A stretch of DNA of 7,022 bases from Spartobacteria bacterium UBA6821 (GTDB lineage Bacteria; Verrucomicrobiota; Verrucomicrobiia; Chthoniobacterales; UBA6821): the NCBI GenBank assembly GCA_002452515.1, contig DKEN01000066.1, positions 1 to 7,022 of the forward strand, written 5' to 3'. The position numbers and the translations under genes are program-made. This document shows, one piece after another, positions 1 through 6,525 of this stretch; the stretch's first letter is position 1, and every line of letters begins with the position of its first letter. The notes below the pieces were generated by a model that ran no database searches, was not told the DNA's origin, and was given only the letters and a program-made list of their open reading frames with translations.

Positions 1-506
1 AACGGCATACTGAACGCGGGCTTAGTGTCGGAGTGGCACTGGAAGCAGAGCGTAGGCTGCGCAGCCTTCAGAAGCTTTTCTTCCTTGCTCTGATGAACGC
101 TGTGGCAGCTAATACAGCCGACCTTCGCCTTGGCGTGGGGCGAGCGGTCAAAGTTCGGGTGCGCTCCCGCGTGACAGGTCAGGCACTTGGCGTCAACCTC
201 TTTGGCCGAGTGCTTCGCGGGATTGAATATCTTGCTTACATCGCCGCCGCCCGCCACGTGCTCCGCACCGGGACCGTGGCAGCCTTCGCAACCTTGATGG
301 GAGGGTCCAGCTTTGGTATTGAGCGTGGTCTTCCAGTGCGGCGTCTTCTCCCAGTTGTTGTAGAGCTCTTCGTGGCACGTCTTGCAGGTCTCCGCGCCTA
401 CATACTCGGAGGCTTCAGAGGAGTGCGCACCCGCCGCTGGCGCGCTACTGGGCTGAACGTTCTTAGTCGGTGCCGGAGCCGCTGCCTGCTTCACCACGGC
501 GGTGAA
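1..506 (-). CDS. DmsE-type multiheme c-type cytochrome, partial (broken N-terminus, C-terminus beyond window)
   Basis: The minus strand is open from a TGA at 507-509 down to base 1. It encodes about 168 residues with five haem-binding CXXCH motifs in order: CKTCH (386-372), CEGCH (290-276), CLTCH (185-171), CISCH (116-102) and CFQCH (47-33). Motif context (GAETCKTCHEELYNNW, EGCHGPGAEHV, a later SMP at the window edge) resembles the DmsE-family decahaem cytochromes, which carry electrons in the periplasm or outer membrane, so about half of the haems would be visible. An Ala/Pro-rich linker (about 491-425) precedes the first motif, as is usual after a signal peptide, but no signal peptide is present. 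The open frame has no ATG before that linker and only GTG codons at 497-495 and 494-492. The gene therefore looks cut at its 5' end at the same place where the plus-strand permease is cut. Haem-protein identity is strong; the exact subfamily is a recollection of family pattern. Confidence 0.85.
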
Positions 507-510
507 TCAG
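488..510. other. Breakpoint between two truncated genes
   Basis: Minus-strand cytochrome sequence and plus-strand permease sequence meet here, and each lacks its 5' portion. Cytochrome-like linker sequence reads up to about 491-497, and permease-like sequence starts at about 496-505, so the join can be placed within roughly ten bases. A short imperfect palindrome (CACC at 492-495, GGTG at 501-504) lies at the join. No insertion-sequence end or target duplication is visible. Confidence 0.6.
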
Positions 511-807
511 GAAATTATCCTTCCCTTGGCGAGCAGTCCCGTCCTCTCGATTGCTTCTCTGATGGGACTCGCCTCGGTGCTTTCCGTTTGCAGCACGACA
601 GACGCCTTCATCGCCGCGACATTGACCACTTTTCCCATGGCGGCGAAACTTGCCTTTCTCGTCTTCGGGCCGATGCTCGATTTCAAACTCCTCTTCCTCT
701 ACGGAGCCGCCTTTTCAAAGCGGTTCATTATCTCGCTGGCAATCGGTCTCTTTTTTGTGATCGGAATCCTTTGCTGGCGTTTGGGAACACTCAACCTTGG
801 ATGGTAA
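502..807 (+). pseudogene. YraQ/DUF318-family permease, C-terminal fragment
   Basis: This frame encodes about 100 residues matching the last part of YraQ/UPF0718 (DUF318) permeases, multi-helix inner-membrane proteins of about 300 residues or more. Recognisable family signatures are SVCSTTDAFIAA (residues 28-39, counting the GTG at 502 as 1) and LVFGPMLDFK (53-62), then a final membrane helix (about 75-94). The frame is open upstream to about 457 (TGA at 454-456), but those bases are the antisense of the cytochrome gene and give no permease-like sequence. The GTG at 502 is thus only the first possible start inside a truncated gene. It ends at TAA 805-807, four bases before the ATG of the TIGR03943 gene, the normal partner order for this permease pair. 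Without its N-terminal half it is unlikely to work as a transporter. I cannot tell whether the cut is biological or an assembly artefact. Confidence 0.8.
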
Positions 808-811
808 TGCC

Positions 812-1801
812 ATGACCGCCTCCTTCCGTACACTTCGTGACTTTGTGTTGCTCCTTCTGTGGGGGACGTTTGTCCTCTGGATGGATCTGAGTAAACAGCT
901 CTCAACCTATCTGCATCCGTCGTTGCAGCCCTATACGGTAGGAGCAGGTGTCCTCCTGATTATCCTGGCCATCTTCTCCCTACGTTCCCTTTTAAAAGGA
1001 ACGGGCGCACCTCACGAGTGCTGTCATCATGACCACTCATGCAGCGAGCATGAGAGCTCTCATGAACATCACGACCACTGTGACCATGACGATCATGAGA
1101 GTCATCATGGACACGATCACTCCGCTTCCGAGAAACATGAGCACGACGATCATCACGGGGAACACGATCTTGAGAAGGAACATCATCACCATCATGGTGA
1201 GGCTGTAGGGGGCTTTTCTCTCCTTTTCAAGACGCTGGTTTTGCTTCTCCCACTGGCTGGGATCGTTTTGGGGCAGAGCAATCACTACACCATGAGCACG
1301 ATTGCCAATCGAGGTGTCGTCCAGGATCTTAGCAAGCTTCCATCCGCCAAAGGTGCGCCTCTAACTGCTGTTCCGTCGGCATCATTGGAGTCTGCCACTT
1401 CATCTAATTCACAATCCGATGAGGGAACATCTGCCTCTGGTGCAGGTGCAATGCCAATTCAAGTGATCGACATGCTCTATGCCGTCCAGATGCCAACATA
1501 TCGTGAGGAGTTTGATGGTAAACAAGTGGAACTGGTCGGGCAATTCGTCCCACTTACCACCGGAAATCCCAAGGGGGATCGCTTTCAGGCCATTAGGCTA
1601 TTCATCACTTGTTGTGCCGCCGATGCGAAACCGGTTGGCGTCACCATTCAGTATGACAAGCCCCTAAAAGTTTCCGAGATGGGCTGGGTAAAGGTCACCG
1701 GAACGCCGACCTTTCCGATGGAAGGAGGCAGACGCACTGCGGTGCTGGTTGCCAACAAGGTGGAGGAGTGCGCTGCTCCCGACGAACCCTTCGTTTATTA
1801 A
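812..1801 (+). CDS. TIGR03943-family permease-associated protein with His-rich segment
   Basis: This is a 329-residue membrane protein of the TIGR03943 family (related to B. subtilis YcgQ), which is normally encoded next to a YraQ/DUF318 permease and is thought to act with it. Two membrane helices lie near residues 10-26 and 42-61. A segment at 68-130 then carries about 25 His plus Cys, Asp and Glu. A third helix (about 133-155) follows, then a Ser/Ala/Thr-rich linker and a C-terminal domain with the family hallmark FITCCAADAKPVGV. The His-rich stretch suggests binding of Zn, Ni, Co or a similar metal; this is inference, and the solute carried by the pair is not known. I chose the ATG at 812 over the TTG at 797, which would overlap the permease and adds only five residues. 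The TIGR03943 gene is intact although its permease partner is truncated. It converges on hpt with 62 bases between stop codons. Confidence 0.88.
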   Translation: MTASFRTLRDFVLLLLWGTFVLWMDLSKQLSTYLHPSLQPYTVGAGVLLIILAIFSLRSLLKGTGAPHECCHHDHSCSEHESSHEHHDHCDHDDHESHHGHDHSASEKHEHDDHHGEHDLEKEHHHHHGEAVGGFSLLFKTLVLLLPLAGIVLGQSNHYTMSTIANRGVVQDLSKLPSAKGAPLTAVPSASLESATSSNSQSDEGTSASGAGAMPIQVIDMLYAVQMPTYREEFDGKQVELVGQFVPLTTGNPKGDRFQAIRLFITCCAADAKPVGVTIQYDKPLKVSEMGWVKVTGTPTFPMEGGRRTAVLVANKVEECAAPDEPFVY

Positions 1802-1863
1802 ATCGGTGATTCCCTAAGTCGGTTGGTGATGAAGCCCTAAAAGTTTTGGTCTGACGAGTTTGA

Positions 1864-2385
1864 TCAGTAATTCTTGGGTATACCGATACACGGCAAATTC
1901 CGATAGCGCCCGGCAAGATCGAGGCCGTAACCAACGACGAATTTGTCGGGAATATCAAAACCGACGAAATCGGCGGGAAGATTCTTTGAATACTCCTTCC
2001 TCAGTAAGACGCAGGTGCGTACGGAGAGGGCTCCCGAATCGAGAAGAAGTTGTGTTAAGGTCTGGAGTGTCCGGCCAGTGTCGAGGATATCATCCACGAT
2101 CAGGAGTTCCTTGCCGGTGACAGATTCGGGAATTCCCCAGGGAAGCGTGATGGCGCCGGAGCTTGTCGTGCCATCGCCGTAGCTGGAGACTTTCAACGGC
2201 AGCAGCGTCAGCGGCAGGTTGATTTCCCGCATGAGATCAGCTGCAAAGATCAGACCTCCATCCAGCAGTGGAACAATGCAGAGCGGCTTTCCATCAAATC
2301 GGCTGGTGATCTCAACTCCGAGTTCCCTGACGCGGGATTGAATCGTTTCGCGGTCGATCAGGATTTCTGAAAGGGAATTAATCAT
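1864..2385 (-). CDS. hpt: Hypoxanthine phosphoribosyltransferase
   Basis: This 173-residue purine-salvage enzyme joins hypoxanthine (usually also guanine) to PRPP, giving IMP or GMP and pyrophosphate in the cytoplasm. The PRPP-binding signature ELLIVDDILDTGRTL spans residues 93-107, with acidic pair D98-D99 and the likely catalytic base D102. LLDGGLIFAADL (40-51) is the early PRPP/pyrophosphate loop, SYGDGTTSSG (68-77) the flexible active-site loop, and LLRKEY (127-132) with DKFVVGYGLD (147-156) the base-binding region. Length fits short bacterial HPRTs of about 170-185 residues. The start at 2385 lies inside the 3' end of the upstream minus-strand gene (8-base overlap), so the two are probably co-transcribed and translationally coupled. 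I see no strong Shine-Dalgarno. The role of the upstream gene does not obviously relate to purines. Confidence 0.95.
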   Translation of the reverse strand: MINSLSEILIDRETIQSRVRELGVEITSRFDGKPLCIVPLLDGGLIFAADLMREINLPLTLLPLKVSSYGDGTTSSGAITLPWGIPESVTGKELLIVDDILDTGRTLQTLTQLLLDSGALSVRTCVLLRKEYSKNLPADFVGFDIPDKFVVGYGLDLAGRYRNLPCIGIPKNY

Positions 2386-3007
2386 CGTCAGGATTCAGCG
2401 ATCCAACAGCCCGGAGACCGTTGTGGGAGAGTTCAAAAATTTCCGTTGAGGCAGGCATGGCCGAGATCAGATAGTCGTCCCGGATCGCCGCGGCCATCTG
2501 GGGAAGATGATTGGCGAGCTTGGGGAAAACGCAGATTTTATTTTGGGTTGGAATGGTGATGAGGAGCTCTGAACCAAAGATGGCGCTGAAATGCTGGAGA
2601 AATTCCGGAAGAAGAATCAGGGAGGCGGTGACGGGTGTTTCCGTCGTGATCACAGCCATCTGGATGACATCATTGTCGTCACGGATCATGGTCGGATCAA
2701 GTGTGGCCAATTGGAGAAGCGATCTCTCCCTGCACTCTTTGACAAAAGCATCCCACTCATCGGGAGTGGCGAATGATTTTTCGCTCACTGGCGTGATTTC
2801 ACCCGTTTTGCCAACGAAGGCAGGTGTCACGACTGTTCTTTTTGCCCCCGGCAGATAACGCGAAACGGCCGGATGTTCAAACGCAGGGACAATGAGCAGG
2901 GAAGGATCTCCGGGTCTCTCGTCAGCAAGGGCGCTGTCGAGGGATAGAAAGAGGCTCGCGACGAATATTGGAGTCAGGAAATGTGGAGTAACCAATCGAG
3001 ACAACAT
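2378..3007 (-). CDS. Predicted exported protein of unknown function
   Basis: This 209-residue protein starts at the ATG 3007-3005. The frame extends to 3055, but that would overlap the start of ruvA and put 16 extra residues before a good signal peptide, so I prefer the internal Met. Residues 1-28 have Arg4, a hydrophobic core (about 10-23) and an ALA/D cleavage site after residue 28, pointing to Sec export to the periplasm. The mature part is mixed alpha/beta without Cys pairs or a catalytic motif that I recognise. A segment near 145-163 (GSELLITIPTQNKICVFPK) faintly recalls DUF1444/YtpQ-like proteins, but I would not assign it on that. It ends in three Asp codons, and its stop overlaps the hpt start by 8 bases. 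It is divergent from ruvA with only 40 bases between start codons, so any promoters must share or overlap that gap. Confidence 0.8.
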   Translation of the reverse strand: MLSRLVTPHFLTPIFVASLFLSLDSALADERPGDPSLLIVPAFEHPAVSRYLPGAKRTVVTPAFVGKTGEITPVSEKSFATPDEWDAFVKECRERSLLQLATLDPTMIRDDNDVIQMAVITTETPVTASLILLPEFLQHFSAIFGSELLITIPTQNKICVFPKLANHLPQMAAAIRDDYLISAMPASTEIFELSHNGLRAVGSLNPDDD

Positions 3008-3032
3008 CTGGCATTTCCGGCCGGTCACGGTT

Positions 3033-3040
3033 AGAAGAGG
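3033..3040 (+). promoter_or_regulatory. Ribosome binding site for ruvA
   Basis: AGAAGAGG lies 7 bases before the ATG at 3048. It is the clearest Shine-Dalgarno-like site in the window and fixes the ruvA start, ruling out the longer frame reaching back to 2892. Confidence 0.6.
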
Positions 3041-3047
3041 TGCTGTC

Positions 3048-3668
3048 ATGATCACTTTTGTAGAAGGAACGCTTGAGGAGGTGCTGCCGACGATGATCGT
3101 CGTGAATGCCGGAGGTATCGGCTACCAGATTCTCATACCACTCTCCAGTTACAACAAGCTTCCGGTGATCGGAACCCGTCTCCGTATCCTGACCCATCAT
3201 CAGGTGAGGGAGGATGCTCAGTTGCTTTACGGTTTTTCTTCTCCCGTGGAACGCGATCTTTTCCGGCTCCTGATGGCCCATGTGACCGGTGTGGGCCCGA
3301 AGCTTGCTCTTGCCATCCTGAGCGGCATGGCTGTGGATGATTTTAAATCAGCGGTTGTGACCTCCGATATTACGGCTATTTCCAGGATCTCCGGTGTCGG
3401 GAAAAAAACGGCGGAGCGCGTTGTGCTGGAACTCAAGGACAAGCTTGGTGTTGCCGCAGAATGGGAGGCGGCCAGTCGTGGTAACGCCCCCTCGGGGATT
3501 GAACGGCATCTCCATGATGCGGTGCTGGCCTTGATTTCACTGGGTTACAAGCAGGTCGATGCCCACAAGGCGGTGAAGGCGATCCTGCCGAAACTTTCCA
3601 CCGAATCTCCCGCTGACATCATGGTTGAGGATGTCGTACGTGAGGCGCTCAAACATCTGCTCTCATGA
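3048..3668 (+). CDS. ruvA: Holliday junction DNA helicase subunit RuvA
   Basis: RuvA is the 206-residue DNA-binding subunit that clamps the four-way Holliday junction and loads the RuvB motor during recombination and repair; it acts as a tetramer or octamer. E. coli RuvA has 203 residues. The N-terminal OB-fold domain (1-64) includes GGIGYQ (22-27) and QVREDAQLLYGF (52-63), whose E55 and D56 are the acidic-pin residues at the same positions as in E. coli. Domain II holds two helix-hairpin-helix motifs, VTGVGPKLA (79-87) and ISGVGKKTAERVV (114-126). A linker (about 135-152) leads to the C-terminal RuvB-binding domain (about 153-206, with DAVLALISLGY). Neither ruvB nor ruvC is adjacent in this window. 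Its stop overlaps the next start by four bases (ATGA), so the two genes are probably one transcriptional unit. Confidence 0.97.
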   Translation: MITFVEGTLEEVLPTMIVVNAGGIGYQILIPLSSYNKLPVIGTRLRILTHHQVREDAQLLYGFSSPVERDLFRLLMAHVTGVGPKLALAILSGMAVDDFKSAVVTSDITAISRISGVGKKTAERVVLELKDKLGVAAEWEAASRGNAPSGIERHLHDAVLALISLGYKQVDAHKAVKAILPKLSTESPADIMVEDVVREALKHLLS

Positions 3669-4987
3669 ACGAAGAGGATACGCTGACTTCATCCAGTATT
3701 TCATTGGAAGCCCTCCGGCAACGTGTGCCCGCGGGGGAACTCTTTGCTGGCAAGGAATGGCGGTGGTCGCCATCACCCTTCTGCCTCCCATCTCCGCTGT
3801 TAAAGGAACTGGAGTCGATGGGGCATCGGCTTCTGCAATTTGCAGAGGCCTGTGAGCTTCTTTACAGGCAGAGCGTGGATGGGCGTCAGCCATCGTGGAT
3901 CGCCGAACTTCTTGAGCAAGGGAAACCGCAGGAACTCGTGGCCCTCGGGCGTGATCCTGCATTTCGTGGGGAAATAGCCCGTGTGATCCGTCCCGATCTT
4001 GTGATCACGGAAGAGGGGTTTGCTATCTGCGAGTTGGACCAGATTCCCGGAGGGATTGGACTAACAGCGTGGCTGAATGAGACGTACTCCACCTTTGGAA
4101 ACAAGGTGCTCGGCGGAGGATTCGGCATGTTGGAAGGATTTTCCAGCGTTCTTCCCGAGGGGGAGATTATTGTTTCCGAAGAGTCGGCAACCTATCGACC
4201 GGAAATGGAATGGCTCGCAAACCGACTTGCCCAGTGGAAGGGAGATACACGCTGGCGGGTGAGTGATGCAGCCGTTCGCGACTCTTGGACCGGGAGTGTT
4301 TACCGTTTTTTTGAACTCTTTGATCTGGATCAGGTGCCGTGCGCCGAGGGGCTTTTTCGCGCCTCTGTTTCAGGGGAGGTGAAGGTGACGCCACCACCCA
4401 AGGCTCAACTGGAGGAGAAACTCTGGTTTGCGCTTTTCTGGATGGCTCCTCTGCGGGAGTTTTGGCTGCGTCAGCTTGGTGAGCGTGGAGTCCAGGCGCT
4501 ACAGCGATGGGTTCCCTACACATGGATTTTGAATCCAGAACCGTTGCCACCGCAGTCGGTCTATCCTCGACTTGATATTCAGGATTGGAAACATCTTGGG
4601 GCTTTCAGCCAGAAAGAGCGGAATTTGATCATCAAAATCAGCGGATTCGATGGCCGGGCCTGGGGAGCCCGAGGGGTATCGCTTGGCTCTGATCTGGGGC
4701 GCCCCGATTGGGAGAAAGCGATTGCAACCGCATTGGAGGAGTTCCCAAAGCACCCCTATATCCTGCAGGTGTACCGCCATTCGATTCTCTCCGAGCACCC
4801 TGTTTATGATGCTTCGGGAGAAGTGCAGTCGATGAAGGGAAGGGTGCGTCTGAGCCCCTATTTCTTCGTCAGTGAGGGAAAGGCAAATCTCGGAGGAGCC
4901 TTGGCGACCATTTGTCCCGCCGATAAGAAGATTCTTCACGGGATGACCGATGCGATCATGGTGCCGACCATGGCGGCAGAGGGTTAA
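3665..4987 (+). CDS. ATP-grasp-like protein of unknown function
   Basis: This 440-residue, probably cytoplasmic protein has no signal peptide or membrane helix. I do not recognise a named family. Several stretches resemble ATP-grasp ligases. RPDLVITEEGFAICELDQIPGG (109-130) looks like the acidic, Gly-rich segment of the domain before the ATP-grasp fold. VPYTWILNPEPLPP (283-296) resembles a pre-ATP-binding strand. NLIIKISGFDGRAWGARGVSLG (320-341) offers a candidate ATP-binding Lys (K324) and a Gly-rich loop. HPYILQVYRH (363-372) fits the strand that contacts adenine, and RVRLSPYFFV (393-402) could supply catalytic Arg residues. If correct, it would form an amide or similar bond using ATP, but the substrate is unknown. 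Its ATG overlaps the ruvA stop (ATGA), so translation is probably coupled. This linkage may be purely positional. The reading frame is certain; the fold is a moderate guess. Confidence 0.9.
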   Translation: MNEEDTLTSSSISLEALRQRVPAGELFAGKEWRWSPSPFCLPSPLLKELESMGHRLLQFAEACELLYRQSVDGRQPSWIAELLEQGKPQELVALGRDPAFRGEIARVIRPDLVITEEGFAICELDQIPGGIGLTAWLNETYSTFGNKVLGGGFGMLEGFSSVLPEGEIIVSEESATYRPEMEWLANRLAQWKGDTRWRVSDAAVRDSWTGSVYRFFELFDLDQVPCAEGLFRASVSGEVKVTPPPKAQLEEKLWFALFWMAPLREFWLRQLGERGVQALQRWVPYTWILNPEPLPPQSVYPRLDIQDWKHLGAFSQKERNLIIKISGFDGRAWGARGVSLGSDLGRPDWEKAIATALEEFPKHPYILQVYRHSILSEHPVYDASGEVQSMKGRVRLSPYFFVSEGKANLGGALATICPADKKILHGMTDAIMVPTMAAEG

Positions 4988-5093
4988 GGTGGATTTGCCA
5001 GGTTTCTCGACCCCATCTTGATCCCGGAAAACTAGAGCAAGTTTGATTGATCTCTGTTCATGCTTGTTTGAGGAAAACCAGGGAAGATTGTCC

Positions 5094-5172
5094 CGCAGAG
5101 GCGCAGAGAGTTGTAGGCTGAGATGACGCATGAACTCTTTTGAAAATCCTCTGCGATCTCCGCGTCTCCGCG
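5094..5172. repeat. Inverted array of CGC(A/G)GAG heptamers
   Basis: Two direct copies of CGCAGAG (5094-5100 and 5102-5108) are followed, after 40 bases, by three inverted copies: CTCTGCG (5149-5155), CTCCGCG (5158-5164) and CTCCGCG (5166-5172). The arms can pair over about 14 bases with one mismatch and a small bulge. The array sits between the convergent ends of the ATP-grasp-like gene and lpxK, where it might fold in either transcript and protect or terminate the 3' ends. From memory, similar CTCTGCG-type strings are scattered through many environmental genomes, so this is probably one copy of a dispersed intergenic repeat. The rest of 4988-5235 holds nothing else I can support. Confidence 0.6.
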
Positions 5173-5235
5173 CGCAAATTTTCGGATCTTCGATGGAATG
5201 TTGTCTGCATTCAAACAGACGCTCTACGGATTAGA

Positions 5236-6435
5236 TTATGAGGAGGCCTGTTCCAGATGGAGTTCTTCCGAACGGGTTTCCGAATCATCCACGATCGGCA
5301 TCGGGGGATGAACGAGTTGATCGAGCATCGTTGTCCAATGTTCGATTCCGACAAGGATCTCGATCTCAATCCGCAGATAATAGATGGGAATGCTTTGCTG
5401 GTGGAGGCGTGGCATGCGGACGGCATCCTTCTCCGTCGTGAGGATGCAGTCGACGCCCCGTCGTTCACAACGTTTCAGGAACCGCTCCATCTCGCGTTTC
5501 GAGTAGCGATGATGGTCGGCATAGCTCTGTGTTAACTCCAGTTGCACTCCGAGGCGTTGCAATCCTTGTTCGAAGCTCTCAGGCGATGCGATGGCGGAGA
5601 GTGCTCCCGCACGGAGCCCCTGCAATTTCTCAAGGGGGATGATCGTACCGGTGGCGAAATCCTGTAGCTCCACAGGACGGTGGCGGCACTCGAGGATGGG
5701 GGCGGTGCGGTTGTATTTTCTGATCCTCTGATGGAGATCGGAAATGTCGCTTCCGTCGCATTTGGTAATCAGGATATGGGTGGCGCGACGGAGGTTTTCA
5801 GGAGGTTCGCGCAGTGTGCCTCTGGGAAGCAGGTATTCATTGCCGAAGGGTGCCTCCCGGTCGATCAGGACCAGATCATAGCGACGGTGAAGTTTAAGAT
5901 ATTGCAGACCGTCATCCAGAAGAAGCAGGTCACTGCCCAGTTCGGTGACTGCATGACGTCCGCAGGCGACGCGATTCTTTTCTACCACCACAGCCACCCC
6001 TCGAAGGTTCTTGGCCAGCATGAAGGGTTCATCCCCGGCTGTTTTGGAATCAAGCAGGAGGGCTCCTCCTTCGGACACAACGCGTACAGGCACCTGTTTT
6101 TTCCCTGGCTGTCTCCTTCGCACGCTTTTGTAACCACGACTCAAAATCGCGACGCGACGCCCCCGATCCGTCAGCTCGCGGGCGAGTTTTTCCACAACGG
6201 GAGTTTTTCCGGTTCCTCCGACTGTGAGGTTCCCGATACTGATCACAGGGCATCCCACCTGGTGCTTCCGCATGATGTGATTGCGAAACAGGTAGAGGCG
6301 AAGGGCGACAATCCTACGATAGAGGAGAGAAATCGCGAGTAGGAAAATTCGCAGAATGCCGGCGCGCTTGCCAGAACGGCGTTCCAGAATGACATCGACC
6401 GCGAACTGTTCGATTCTATCGAGGAGTTGTCTCAT
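5236..6435 (-). CDS. lpxK: Tetraacyldisaccharide 4'-kinase
   Basis: LpxK phosphorylates the 4' position of the tetraacyl-disaccharide-1-phosphate lipid A precursor, making lipid IVA, at the inner face of the inner membrane. The N-terminal hydrophobic stretch (about 28-50) is the usual membrane anchor. The Walker A P-loop is [12 protein letters not shown] (68-79), followed by AILSRGYKS (96-104), AGDEP (133-137), the Walker B-like DDGLQ (174-178), [10 protein letters not shown] (202-211), ADHHRYS (306-312) and TTEKDAVR (333-340). The Asp of GDEP and a His of DHH are the probable catalytic pair by analogy with characterised LpxK. At 399 residues it is longer than E. coli LpxK (about 330), partly through a charged tail of roughly 25 residues with no motif that I know. 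It lies 90 bases downstream of thrB on the same strand. No clear Shine-Dalgarno precedes the ATG; an inverted repeat ends seven bases upstream of it. Confidence 0.96.
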   Translation of the reverse strand: MRQLLDRIEQFAVDVILERRSGKRAGILRIFLLAISLLYRRIVALRLYLFRNHIMRKHQVGCPVISIGNLTVGGTGKTPVVEKLARELTDRGRRVAILSRGYKSVRRRQPGKKQVPVRVVSEGGALLLDSKTAGDEPFMLAKNLRGVAVVVEKNRVACGRHAVTELGSDLLLLDDGLQYLKLHRRYDLVLIDREAPFGNEYLLPRGTLREPPENLRRATHILITKCDGSDISDLHQRIRKYNRTAPILECRHRPVELQDFATGTIIPLEKLQGLRAGALSAIASPESFEQGLQRLGVQLELTQSYADHHRYSKREMERFLKRCERRGVDCILTTEKDAVRMPRLHQQSIPIYYLRIEIEILVGIEHWTTMLDQLVHPPMPIVDDSETRSEELHLEQASS

Positions 6436-6442
6436 CAGAAAT

Positions 6443-6501
6443 TTAGGTTTTTAGGCTTAGAGCTTCTTGGGATTCTTCTGAATCAGTTCCTAAAAGCCTA
6501 A
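6443..6501. repeat. Inverted repeat with inner hairpin in the thrB-lpxK gap
   Basis: TTAGGTTTTTAGG (6443-6455) and CCTAAAAGCCTAA (6489-6501) are inverted copies that match at 12 of 13 positions. The odd position is a G-T wobble in plus-strand RNA and a C-A mismatch in minus-strand RNA. A second perfect hairpin, GATTC-TTCT-GAATC (6471-6484), sits inside the 33-base spacer. Transcription here is minus-strand, from thrB to lpxK. The structure begins 24 bases after the thrB stop and ends 7 bases before the lpxK ATG, so it occupies the whole lpxK leader. It could be a weak terminator, an attenuating leader or a protein-binding operator. There is no U-run after the stem on the minus strand, which argues against a classic intrinsic terminator. 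Confidence 0.5.
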
Positions 6502-6525
6502 CAGTCTTCAGTCTCTTTGCCTGCC

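Noticed and set aside
33..815. 260-residue plus-strand open frame across the left end
   Set aside because: Its first half is antisense to the CXXCH-bearing cytochrome and its second half is out of frame with the permease. It crosses the breakpoint and shows no family motif.
1037..1285. Met/Val-rich hydrophobic minus-strand frame
   Set aside because: It is the antisense of the repeated CAT/GAT/CAC codons in the His-rich segment, which reads as Met and Val; this is a composition artefact.
1802..1863. Possible terminator between the TIGR03943 gene and hpt
   Set aside because: Only a loose direct repeat (GGTGAT then CCCTAA, twice) and an AAAA/TTTT pair without room for a loop are present; no usable stem-loop with a T-run.
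2892..3047. Longer N-terminus for RuvA
   Set aside because: RuvA homologues begin at MI-F-EG-L, the Shine-Dalgarno sits just before 3048, and the extra part lies over the opposite-strand gene.
4499..5131. 210-residue minus-strand frame
   Set aside because: It is antisense to the 3' part of the ATP-grasp-like gene and then runs into the repeat; no motif or plausible start context.
5203..5220. GTCTG/CAGAC hairpin after the lpxK stop as a terminator
   Set aside because: The stem is only five base pairs with an eight-base loop and no following U-run, so it is too weak to call.
5680..6342. 220-residue plus-strand frame
   Set aside because: It is fully antisense to lpxK, including its P-loop and catalytic motifs, and has no recognisable domain.
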